NCBI GenBank assembly: GCA_027067775.1
Contig: JAMOVK010000077.1
Span: 1-38,633 of the forward strand
Direction: 5' to 3'
DNA length: 38,633 bases
Origin: Deltaproteobacteria bacterium
GTDB lineage: Bacteria > Desulfobacterota > Dissulfuribacteria > Dissulfuribacterales > QOAL01
Positions 30,668 to 38,633 of this stretch are shown here, piece by piece; position 1 is the stretch's first letter, and every line of letters starts with the position of its first letter. The position numbers were made by a program, and so were the translations under genes. The notes under the pieces are model-generated. The model was not told the DNA's origin and searched no databases. It saw nothing but the letters and a program-made list of their open reading frames with translations.

Positions 30668-32305
30668 ATGGCTAAAGAACTAACACCCCAAGAAATGTTG
30701 AGAATAGACCTTACTCCCCCGAACAAGGACTGGATGGATATCCCTACTGTTATAAAGCCGGGAATCTATTGTTATCCGGCTAAGCCTGAAAAGGTAGAGA
30801 TAGTTGGGATGCCTAATCCGCATGTTTGGAGTCCGCTGGATGATGACTGGGGTCTGCCAGAAGATTGGAAAGAAACCTTCCTCGAGGGAATGAGGGAGAG
30901 GCTCAATAAACATCGTTCTTTTAAGATTTTTATGGATATCTGTGTAAGATGTGGTGCCTGCGCTGATAAATGTCATTTCTTTTTAGGATCGGGAGATCCC
31001 AAAAACATGCCTGTTGCAAGGGCAGAGCTTATCCGGTCGGTTTACCGTGGTGAGTTTACTAAGGCGGGCAAGATACTTGGAAGGCTTGCAGGTGGCAGGA
31101 AGATCACGGAGGATGTTTTAAAGGAAATTTGGTACTACATGTTTCAGTGTACCGAATGTCGAAGATGTTCTCTTTTCTGTCCATATGGAATTGATACGGC
31201 AGAAGTAACCATTATTGGCCGCGAGCTCATCAATCTATTTGGTCTGAATATCAACTGGATCCAGGAGCCAGTTGCCAACTGTTACGAGACTGGCAATCAT
31301 TTAGGGCTTCTTCCCCATACCTTTAAGCAGAACATCGAGTTCATGTGTATGGATATAGAAGACTTTGTAGGTGTAACCATAGAGCCACCTTTTAACAAAA
31401 AGGGAGCAGAGATCTTGTTTGTTACTCCTTCTGGTGACGTTTTTGCTGATCCTGGAATTTATACCCTTATGGGGTATCTGCTCCTGTTTGAGCATATTGG
31501 GCTGGACTATACCTGGAGTACCTATGCCAGCGAGGGTGGAAACTTCGGTTTTTTTACATCCTTGGATATGGCCCAAAGGCTGAATGCCAAAATATATGCT
31601 GAGGCGAAAAGGCTTGGCGTTAAATGGATTCTGGGCGGTGAATGTGGCCATATGTGGCGTGTGGTGCACCAGTATATGAATACATTCAACGGGCCGCCTG
31701 AGTTTCTTGAGGAGCCTGTAAATCCACTGACCGGTACAAAATTCGAGAATGCAAAGTCTGCCAAGATGATCCACATTTCAGAGTTTACAGCCGACCTCAT
31801 AAAACACGGCAAATTGAAACTCAATCCAAAAAGAAACGACCATCTGAAGGTCACCTATCACGATTCCTGTAATCCATCTCGTGGTATGGGGATGTTTGAA
31901 GAACCTCGTTACATTATAAATAACGTCTGTAACAACTTTTATGAAATGCCGGAAAACACCATACGAGAACAGACATTTTGTTGCGGAAGTGGTGCTGGAC
32001 TGAATGCAGGCGAAAATATGGAGCTCAGGCTCAGGGGAGGTCTTCCCAGGGCAAACGCGGTTAAATACGTGCACGAGCGTTTTGGTGTAAACATGCTTTC
32101 GTGTGTTTGCGCCATTGATAGGGCCGTGCTTCCGGCTTCAATGGAGTACTGGGTGCCAGATGTCAATGTCTGTGGTGTGTCTGAACTGGTAGGAAATGCT
32201 TTAATAATGGAAGGAGAGCATGACCGGCCCACAGACCTGAGGGGTGAGGAAATACCTGGGTTTGCCAAGGCAGAAGGTGAGGAGGAGGTAACAGAAGATG
32301 TATGA
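30668..32305 (+). CDS. dsrK: DsrK (HdrD-like iron-sulfur subunit)
   Basis: CVRCGACADKCHFFLGSGDPKNMPVARAELIR, CTECRRCSLFCPYGID, CCG-type motifs. Confidence 0.96.
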   Translation: MAKELTPQEMLRIDLTPPNKDWMDIPTVIKPGIYCYPAKPEKVEIVGMPNPHVWSPLDDDWGLPEDWKETFLEGMRERLNKHRSFKIFMDICVRCGACADKCHFFLGSGDPKNMPVARAELIRSVYRGEFTKAGKILGRLAGGRKITEDVLKEIWYYMFQCTECRRCSLFCPYGIDTAEVTIIGRELINLFGLNINWIQEPVANCYETGNHLGLLPHTFKQNIEFMCMDIEDFVGVTIEPPFNKKGAEILFVTPSGDVFADPGIYTLMGYLLLFEHIGLDYTWSTYASEGGNFGFFTSLDMAQRLNAKIYAEAKRLGVKWILGGECGHMWRVVHQYMNTFNGPPEFLEEPVNPLTGTKFENAKSAKMIHISEFTADLIKHGKLKLNPKRNDHLKVTYHDSCNPSRGMGMFEEPRYIINNVCNNFYEMPENTIREQTFCCGSGAGLNAGENMELRLRGGLPRANAVKYVHERFGVNMLSCVCAIDRAVLPASMEYWVPDVNVCGVSELVGNALIMEGEHDRPTDLRGEEIPGFAKAEGEEEVTEDV

Positions 32306-32696
32306 TTCAGGGAAGGTCATAATAGGTCTTGCAGTCTTTGCGTGTATCTTTTTGTTTCCCTTCCTGTACAATCGGGGTACTGCTGCGCCACAGCCAAAGC
32401 CAAGTTTAGATACACCAGCCATCAAGGCCCTTTCAGAAAAAAAGTGTGTCGAGAATACCAGGTTTATGATTACCACGCATATGCAGTTTCTGAATGACTG
32501 GCGTGACCAGGCCCTGAGAGAAGGAAACAGATGGTACGTCAACAGCGAAGGTAAAAAGGTCTGGATCAGTCTGCAGAATACATGCATAAAATGTCACTCA
32601 AACAAAAAAGAATTTTGCGACAAGTGTCATAACTATGCAGGTGTAGAACCCTATTGCTGGGATTGTCATTACGATCCAAATGGGAGCAAGCTATGA
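32298..32696 (+). CDS. dsrJ: DsrJ triheme c-type cytochrome
   Basis: Three CxxCH motifs (CIKCH, CDKCH, CWDCH) and an N-terminal TM; overlaps dsrK by 8 nt. Confidence 0.95.
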   Translation: MYDSGKVIIGLAVFACIFLFPFLYNRGTAAPQPKPSLDTPAIKALSEKKCVENTRFMITTHMQFLNDWRDQALREGNRWYVNSEGKKVWISLQNTCIKCHSNKKEFCDKCHNYAGVEPYCWDCHYDPNGSKL

Positions 32697-33511
32697 GCAT
32701 GGATAGAAGAAAATTTTTAAAGGCTGCCGGTCTCACTACTTTGGTGGGGCTTGGAGGAAAGGGTGTTTTTGAGCTGCTAAGGCCTGGAGCCGTAGAGGCT
32801 GAAATGGCCCATGAGTCTCATGGCCACGACAAGCACCATGAGCAAGAGGCGGGGCCAAAGGTTCGCTGGGCGATGCTGATAGATGTGATGGCCCTTAATA
32901 AAGAAAAAATAGAAAAGATTGTCCACACATGCCACTATTTACACAATGTACCTAACTGGGGCGATCCCAAGAATGAAATCAAATGGATCTGGGAGGACGA
33001 ATACGAGCATGTCTTCCCAGACAGTTACAATGAGTACAATCATATATTGGAAGGTCTGCCTTTTCTCCTTTTGTGTAACCACTGTGACAATCCTCCATGT
33101 GTAAGGGTTTGTCCGGTACAGGCCACCTTTAAAAGGCCAGACGGTTTGGTCGCCCAGGATTATCATCGCTGTATTGGGTGCCGTTTTTGCATGGCCGCCT
33201 GTCCTTACGGTTCAAGAAGCTTTAACTGGCTTGATCCAAGGGTTCAGTTGAAAAAGGAGATGGCCCATGGCAGAAAACTGAACAAGCAGTTTCCAACTAG
33301 AATGAGGGGCGTTGTAGAAAAATGCAACTTCTGTGTTGAGCGTCTGGCCGAGGGTAAGCAGCCTGGATGTGTGGAGGCAGTACCTGATGTGATGTTTTTC
33401 GGCAATCTGGCTGATCCAAACTCTAATGTCCGTAAGATTCTCAAGGAAAGAATATCATTACGGCGTAAGCTAGAGCTTGGGACAAAACCATCAGTCTTCT
33501 ATCTGATATAG
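32693..33511 (+). CDS. dsrO: DsrO periplasmic iron-sulfur subunit (Tat substrate)
   Basis: DRRKFLKAAGLTTL Tat signal, CNHCDNPPCVRVCP, CIGCRFCMAACPYGSRSFNW. ATG 32693 overlaps the dsrJ stop (ATGA); the ORF-track start at 32654 is too far upstream. Confidence 0.94.
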   Translation: MSMDRRKFLKAAGLTTLVGLGGKGVFELLRPGAVEAEMAHESHGHDKHHEQEAGPKVRWAMLIDVMALNKEKIEKIVHTCHYLHNVPNWGDPKNEIKWIWEDEYEHVFPDSYNEYNHILEGLPFLLLCNHCDNPPCVRVCPVQATFKRPDGLVAQDYHRCIGCRFCMAACPYGSRSFNWLDPRVQLKKEMAHGRKLNKQFPTRMRGVVEKCNFCVERLAEGKQPGCVEAVPDVMFFGNLADPNSNVRKILKERISLRRKLELGTKPSVFYLI

Positions 33512-33523
33512 TGTGAGGGCATT

Positions 33524-34684
33524 ATGATTGAAAAGGCATTAAAAGGATCATCAGTTTATTGGGGCTGGATTATTTTTCTTCTGTGTCTTATTGGCGCGGG
33601 AATGATGGCCTACCTGTATCAGCTTAAGGTAGGTCTTGGCATAACCGGCATGAGCCGTGATATTTCCTGGGGCGTTTACATTGCACAGTTTACCTACTTT
33701 GTTGGAGTGGCTGCAGGAGGAGTAATGGTGGTTATTCCAAAATATCTTCACCACTATACAAAGTATGGAAAGATCGTGGTGTTTGGGGAATTTCTTGCCA
33801 TTGCAGCCGTTGTAATGTGCTTGCTTTTTATTGTTGTAGATATTGGGCAACCAATGCGAATGCTGAATGTTGTGCTTCATCCAACTCCTCATTCTATGTT
33901 GTTCTATGATATGATAGTGCTAAACGGTTACCTGCTGCTCAATATAATTTGTGGATACAATACTCTCCTGGCAGACAAGAAAGGTGTGCCGTGTCCTGGA
34001 TGGGTAAAGCCTTTCATCTACATATCCATCCCATGGGCCATCAGTATCCACACTGTGACTGCCTTCTTGTACGCCGGTCTGCCTGGCAGGCATTTCTGGC
34101 TGACTGCCATCATGGCACCTCGCTTTCTCGCATCGGCCTTTGCTGCAGGCCCTGCACTGCTTATTATGATACTTCTTTTTGTAAGAAAGGTTACCAAGTT
34201 TGATCCAGGCGATGAGGCCCTTCAGACCATTGCAAAGACTGTTTGCTATGCCATGATTGCCAACCTTTTCTTTATGGGATGCGAATTTTTCACTGCATTC
34301 TATAGCCAGATTCCTGGGCACATGCATACATTGGAGTATCTCTTTGCCGGTCTTGATGGATATGGCAATCTCGTCCCCTTTATGAGGGCTGCAATAGTAA
34401 TCGGACTTTTTGGTGTGTTCCTGCTGCTTGTTCCCAGGATACGCCGCAATCCTAAGGGATTGGCTTTGGCTTGTGCGTCGGTATTCTTGGCAACATGGAT
34501 TGATAAAGGTGTAGGATTGGTTATTGGCGGATTCATTCCCAACCCCTTTGAGACAATAACCGAATATCATCCGACACTTCCTGAAATTACTATAGCAGCT
34601 GCAATTTGGGGTGTGGGAGGCCTGATCGTGACAATCCTTTACAAGGTGGCCATCTCTGTAAGAGAGGAGCAGGCAAGAGTCTAG
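33524..34684 (+). CDS. dsrP: DsrP NrfD-like membrane subunit
   Basis: Ten-TM NrfD/PsrC-like protein, SRDISWGVYIAQFTYFVGVAAGGVMV; last gene of dsrMKJOP. Confidence 0.95.
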   Translation: MIEKALKGSSVYWGWIIFLLCLIGAGMMAYLYQLKVGLGITGMSRDISWGVYIAQFTYFVGVAAGGVMVVIPKYLHHYTKYGKIVVFGEFLAIAAVVMCLLFIVVDIGQPMRMLNVVLHPTPHSMLFYDMIVLNGYLLLNIICGYNTLLADKKGVPCPGWVKPFIYISIPWAISIHTVTAFLYAGLPGRHFWLTAIMAPRFLASAFAAGPALLIMILLFVRKVTKFDPGDEALQTIAKTVCYAMIANLFFMGCEFFTAFYSQIPGHMHTLEYLFAGLDGYGNLVPFMRAAIVIGLFGVFLLLVPRIRRNPKGLALACASVFLATWIDKGVGLVIGGFIPNPFETITEYHPTLPEITIAAAIWGVGGLIVTILYKVAISVREEQARV

Positions 34685-34721
34685 GCGAAAACGATATTAA
34701 TATAAGGTAAGAAAGGTTTAC

Positions 34722-34746
34722 AAGGCGGCCTTGTTAAGGCCGCCTT
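34722..34746. terminator. Bidirectional terminator hairpin between dsrP and selenoprotein 2
   Basis: AAGGCGGCCTT-GTT-AAGGCCGCCTT, perfect 11-bp stem, then ATTGTTTGTT on the plus strand. Confidence 0.8.
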
Positions 34747-34945
34747 ATTGTTTGTTATCTGTAACGAAAGACTTGATAAGGTCTTCTTTCATCGCCTCAA
34801 TCTCTTCTGTATAGTGGCGAGCTGGCAACGTCATCCCGCAATCCTTGCAGGTAACAGTTGCATTTGCTCATCTACCGCAAATAGTGGCAGGACCTCCACA
34901 GAATTTACACTCAAGGGTTGTTTTGTTATCGGGTTTCTTTTGCAT
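34745..34945 (-). CDS. Candidate small selenoprotein 2 (66 aa, Sec at TGA 34870-34868)
   Basis: Minus-strand read-through MQKKPDNKTTLECKFCGGPATICGRUANATVTCKDCGMTLPARHYTEEIEAMKEDLIKSFVTDNKQ*. The TGA aligns exactly with that of selenoprotein 1; SECIS-like hairpin downstream. No strong Shine-Dalgarno seen. Confidence 0.82.
34835..34851 (-). promoter_or_regulatory. Candidate bacterial SECIS hairpin of selenoprotein 2
   Basis: Minus strand CCTGCAA-GGA-TTGCGGG: 7-bp stem with one U-G pair, loop beginning with GG, 23 nt from the TGA to the loop. Confidence 0.65.
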
Positions 34946-35043
34946 GATATATCAATTTATTATGTAAATCCCTGCTGTTTATGTTAGATTATGACACCTC
35001 TTAGTAAGAAAATCCACATATACGCCTTTATTCAGGAGGAAAA

Positions 35044-35679
35044 ATGGCTCAGAATCCAATAAAAAGTGGCGATATAGAACAAGTAGTTAAAGATCTCGAA
35101 AAGGAAACCAGGGAAAATCCAAATTCTGTTGTGGCACATCATCGGTTGGCCCTTGCCTATTGGCGTGCAAATCGCCTGGACGACGCCGTAACGTCTTTTC
35201 AAAAGGCCTTAGAGATAGACCCAACCTCCTACCAGGTCAGGATAAATCTTGGCACCCTCTTTTTTCAGATGGGACGGCTGGAAGATGGAATTAGAGAGAA
35301 TAAGGAAGCCTTGAAGGCCCATCCTGGTTCTGCAGAAGCCATGGCAAATATAGGTTCAGCCTACATGCAGCTTGGCAAATGGGCAGAAGCTGCTGATTAT
35401 TTTGAACAGGCCCTTGATATAAAGCCAGAGATGGTTCCAGCCCTTATTAATCTTTCGTCTATTCTTGTGGAGCTTGATAATCTTGAACGTGCAGTTGCCC
35501 TGGCAGAAAAGGCAGTGAGTCTGTCTCCCCGCTTCGGTCTTGCCAGGAACAATCTTGCAGTAGCCTACTATTTTGGCGGAGACTACAAGCGGGCAAAGGA
35601 AGAGATGGAAAAGGCAAAGGAGTTTGGCTATCCTGTTCATCCTGACTTTGAAAAGCAGGTTAACGAAAAGGCCATATAA
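35044..35679 (+). CDS. TPR repeat protein
   Basis: Consecutive TPR motifs (VVAHHRLALAYWRANRLDDAVTSFQKALEIDPTSYQ...); AGGAGG RBS. Confidence 0.9.
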   Translation: MAQNPIKSGDIEQVVKDLEKETRENPNSVVAHHRLALAYWRANRLDDAVTSFQKALEIDPTSYQVRINLGTLFFQMGRLEDGIRENKEALKAHPGSAEAMANIGSAYMQLGKWAEAADYFEQALDIKPEMVPALINLSSILVELDNLERAVALAEKAVSLSPRFGLARNNLAVAYYFGGDYKRAKEEMEKAKEFGYPVHPDFEKQVNEKAI

Positions 35680-35688
35680 TCAAGATCC

Positions 35689-37428
35689 ATGTCAATTATT
35701 AAGGGAGTAGTTGAACCAGTCTGTCCTTTTTGTTCTCAAAAACTACCAAGGCCCAGACGGGTTGAACCTACAAGATTGGGCGATTTTGATTTTGGTGTAT
35801 GCCAATGTGGTGCTGTTTTTGTCCATGATGTGACTGGTCACAATCTGGGTGCTGCCATGGTGGAGGCCCTTGGCTTTGCATGTGACAACGATTGGGATCT
35901 GGCCTGGAATCTTCTGCCTGGAGAAGATTATAAAGACGCCCTGATAGAAGGATATGATTTTGATAGACATGTGGTTTTCCCCCATGGCCATGACGTAGAG
36001 GGGAAAAAGATACGCGGAGCACTCAGTTTTATCCGTCTCAAGGAAGATTTGCAGGAGTTAAAACACCAAGGTGTTAGGACCAGATTTGAAAAAGGCTCTC
36101 TTGCTACGAGCAAAGTATCCCAGCAGGTTAACAGGCCTGGTTCCCAAAGGGATAAAAGTAAAAGATATTCCAAAAAAGAGGTGGCAAAGGCCGTAAGGGA
36201 TAAGGATGCAAATCTCTTGTCCATGATGGCCCTGGAAGACAGGCTTGTCCTTAGGAAGATCCAGAGACTTCTATATTCAGCAGATTTGGAGGCCCGCTGG
36301 AATGCGGTAATTGTATTGGGCCAAGTAGCAGCGGCAATCAGCAATCAAGATCCCTCTACTGTTGGGGACCTTTTGAGGAGGCTGTTGTATTCAGCCAATG
36401 ACTCTGCTGCAGCAAATTGGGGAGCCATTGAGACAGTTGGCGAAATTATAAGAAATCAGCCCAGTCTGTACGGTTCCTTTGTTCGACATATACTTGGCCT
36501 TGTGGGTGATGTTCCATCAAGGCCAGCCATTTTATGGGCTATTGGCAGGATAGGAGAGCTTCATCCAAAACTGGTGCGGACAAATTCGTTTTTTGTCATG
36601 TTTGACCTGCTGGATTCAGATGACCCTGCCACGCGCGGCCATGCTGCATGGGCCCTGGGTAAGATTCAGGCAAAAGAGGCATTGGGGGCCCTTTCCAAGA
36701 TGGCGAATGATCAGGAGGAGTTCTATATTTTCGATGGTGATCAGTTACAACTGACAACAGTTGGTAATGTTGTAAGAGAGGCAATCAGGAGCATGAATGA
36801 AGAAAAAGTAATCAAGGAAGGACTTGAAAAAGAAAAAATAACTCAACAGACGCAAAAACAAGAGCCCAAAGAAATAGTTGATGCAAGACAGGCTTATCAA
36901 GAGGCAAATATATTAAAAAACCGGGGTCAATCCTTGGACGCCCTTGCTAAGTTTGAGGAAGTGTTGAGTGTCTTTGATGATGCCGGTTACGATGTTGATG
37001 TTGCAAATATCTGTGAAAAGATTGGTGATCTTCATGTAATGCGCGGAAACATGAAGGCTGCCCTTTCCCCCTACCAAAGAACACTGGCTATTTGCGAAAA
37101 GAAAAATGATCCAATCAGTACTGTAATCATGTTAGAAAAGGTTATCGATATATACCGGCATCTAAAAGAATATGACAAGGCCCTTCCATATTATTTTAGG
37201 GCCTTGGAACTTGTAGAACAACTGAGTGATGTCAAGCGTTCTGCCCTCTTTTTGGCAGGCATTGCAGATGTGTATGAACGGCAAGGTAAAATAGAGGAGG
37301 CGCTCGACGCCTACAGGTTGGCCGAGAAGCTTTTTAGGGGAATGGGTGCCAGGGAAAAGGCGGATTTATTAGAAGAGGGGATCAAGATACTTGAAAAGGG
37401 ATTGGAAGAGCAGCCTGATGATCAGTAG
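35689..37428 (+). CDS. HEAT-repeat and TPR protein with N-terminal zinc ribbon-like motif
   Basis: CPFCSQKLPRP...CQCGAVFVHD at the N-terminus, HEAT-like middle (ATRGHAAWALGKIQAKEALGALSKM), TPR C-terminus. Confidence 0.8.
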   Translation: MSIIKGVVEPVCPFCSQKLPRPRRVEPTRLGDFDFGVCQCGAVFVHDVTGHNLGAAMVEALGFACDNDWDLAWNLLPGEDYKDALIEGYDFDRHVVFPHGHDVEGKKIRGALSFIRLKEDLQELKHQGVRTRFEKGSLATSKVSQQVNRPGSQRDKSKRYSKKEVAKAVRDKDANLLSMMALEDRLVLRKIQRLLYSADLEARWNAVIVLGQVAAAISNQDPSTVGDLLRRLLYSANDSAAANWGAIETVGEIIRNQPSLYGSFVRHILGLVGDVPSRPAILWAIGRIGELHPKLVRTNSFFVMFDLLDSDDPATRGHAAWALGKIQAKEALGALSKMANDQEEFYIFDGDQLQLTTVGNVVREAIRSMNEEKVIKEGLEKEKITQQTQKQEPKEIVDARQAYQEANILKNRGQSLDALAKFEEVLSVFDDAGYDVDVANICEKIGDLHVMRGNMKAALSPYQRTLAICEKKNDPISTVIMLEKVIDIYRHLKEYDKALPYYFRALELVEQLSDVKRSALFLAGIADVYERQGKIEEALDAYRLAEKLFRGMGAREKADLLEEGIKILEKGLEEQPDDQ

Positions 37429-37967
37429 ACTTTATCCAGTAATACGGCTGATATGGGCCATCTTTGGTTGGCCTTCTGAGGGTCGACCTGTCCGCTTATT
37501 TTAAGGAGTTCTTCTTGAATGATGTTAAGTCTTATGGTGGGATAGCTTTGCCCAGCCTTGAAACCGGAAAGGGAGCAGACATGTCCATGTCCATTTATTT
37601 CCGTTGGGACTCCATAGGTCCTGCAGTTTACGGGTCGTACTTCGTAAAGAAGGCATTCTTCATCTCTGCTTAAGAGCGGGCAGGGTATGCGCAGTTTGGA
37701 TATGTCATCTATTGTTTTGGCAACAAAGTTTTCATCCCATGTCTTTTGGGCTTCCTTGGCCTTTTTGAGGACTTGCCTCCTGGTCTTTCTTCCAAGCATG
37801 GAGAAATACTTTTTGATTAGCATTGCCTCTGCAAGAGAGATGTCAAAGACAGCATTGCAGCAGTCTGAACAGCCCTTTTTGCATCTGAATTCTCTGGGAT
37901 GTTTTTGGGCAACAGTCGCAACTGCATTGTCAATCTGGTTGAATAGCTGTTTTAATTCCTTTTCCAT
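37422..37967 (-). CDS. YkgJ family cysteine cluster protein (start approximate)
   Basis: FRCKKGCSDCC...CPLLSRDEECLLYEVRPVNCRTYG. The ORF-track start (38309) is too far upstream; probable start MEKELKQLF (37967) or MCIDTT (38012). Confidence 0.85.
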   Translation of the reverse strand: MEKELKQLFNQIDNAVATVAQKHPREFRCKKGCSDCCNAVFDISLAEAMLIKKYFSMLGRKTRRQVLKKAKEAQKTWDENFVAKTIDDISKLRIPCPLLSRDEECLLYEVRPVNCRTYGVPTEINGHGHVCSLSGFKAGQSYPTIRLNIIQEELLKISGQVDPQKANQRWPISAVLLDKVY

Positions 37968-38004
37968 TACCTTGAAGACCTGTTGATTTTGTTTGGTTGT
38001 ATCT

Positions 38005-38625
38005 ATGCACATTAATGTAACCGATGAAGAATGCAAGAGGTGTGGTGAGTGCTGTATCAAGGGAGGGCCGGTATTGCATACACCCGACAGGGTGTTGGTG
38101 GTTAACGGTACCCTGTCTCCAGCTGATCTCCTGACTATCAGAAGAGGGGAGCCAGGTTTAGATCCCCGTACTAATAGGGTAGTGTTGCTTGAGAACGAGT
38201 TGATAAAGATTCGAGGTGTAAACAAAATTGGTGCGTGCAAGTTTTTTGATTCCCAGATGCATGCCTGTTCCATATATGGCACGAGACCTGTTGAGTGCAA
38301 ACTTCTCAAATGTTGGGATACCAGGGAGTTGGAAAGTATTTTTATGAAGGATCTTTTACAAAGAAAGGATCTGATCCCTGCTGGAGCTGCTCTTTTTGAA
38401 CTGATAGAAAATCATGACAAGGTCTTTGATATAAAAAAGATCACCGAAGCCTTATCTGGTTTTCCCGGTCCTGGTTCCTGGAATTTTTCCGTTATTGAGA
38501 AGGTCGTCAGAGAAGAAAGGCGTTTTAGGCAAAAGGTGATGAAGGATCTGTCTTTTAAAGAGGCGGACATGGACTTTTTCTTTGGAAGATCTCTGGAAGA
38601 GGTTTTTGCAGTCTCGGGCCCGTAA
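38005..38625 (+). CDS. YkgJ family cysteine cluster protein
   Basis: MHINVTDEECKRCGECCIKGGPVL...ACKFFDSQMHACSIYGTRPVECKLLKCW; probable start ATG 38005. Confidence 0.85.
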   Translation: MHINVTDEECKRCGECCIKGGPVLHTPDRVLVVNGTLSPADLLTIRRGEPGLDPRTNRVVLLENELIKIRGVNKIGACKFFDSQMHACSIYGTRPVECKLLKCWDTRELESIFMKDLLQRKDLIPAGAALFELIENHDKVFDIKKITEALSGFPGPGSWNFSVIEKVVREERRFRQKVMKDLSFKEADMDFFFGRSLEEVFAVSGP

Positions 38626-38633
38626 AAATATCT

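Noticed and set aside
33920-34570. Minus-strand 216 aa ORF
   Set aside because: Antisense to dsrP, low-quality composition, no RBS or domain.

Overview
38.6 kb of gene-dense, essentially housekeeping chromosome. Gene content (dsrMKJOP, a dsrN-like gene, ATP synthase F1 and b/b' genes without a/c) suggests a Desulfobacterota-like sulfur-metabolising bacterium; taxonomy is inference. From left to right: secD/secF fusion fragment, murA, moaA, a GcvH-like protein lacking the lipoyl lysine, fabD, a histidine kinase, tatD, maf, yggS, queD, queE, atp operon (b', b, delta, alpha, gamma, beta, epsilon), a short GlmU-type nucleotidyltransferase, zapB-like, zapA, 6S RNA, rny, tyrS, tRNA-Leu(CAG), ribF, an exosortase H-like pair, an Asp-type ferredoxin, a cobB/dsrN-like gene, a B12-binding radical SAM/TPR protein, an RsbRD_N-like protein, dsrMKJOP, TPR and HEAT/TPR proteins, and a divergent YkgJ-type pair. 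The most interesting signal is absent from the ORF track: two paralogous small genes (6113-6319 + and 34745-34945 -), each interrupted by one in-frame TGA at the same aligned position. They share an ungapped core L-E-C-x2-C-G-x4-I-C-x-R-U-x6-C-x2-C-G, and each has a SECIS-like hairpin just after the TGA. I interpret them as two small selenoproteins with a CxxU centre inside a CxxC...CxxC frame. A second candidate is an unassigned structured RNA of about 185 nt (19319-19507) between 6S RNA and rny. No homology search or folding software was run.
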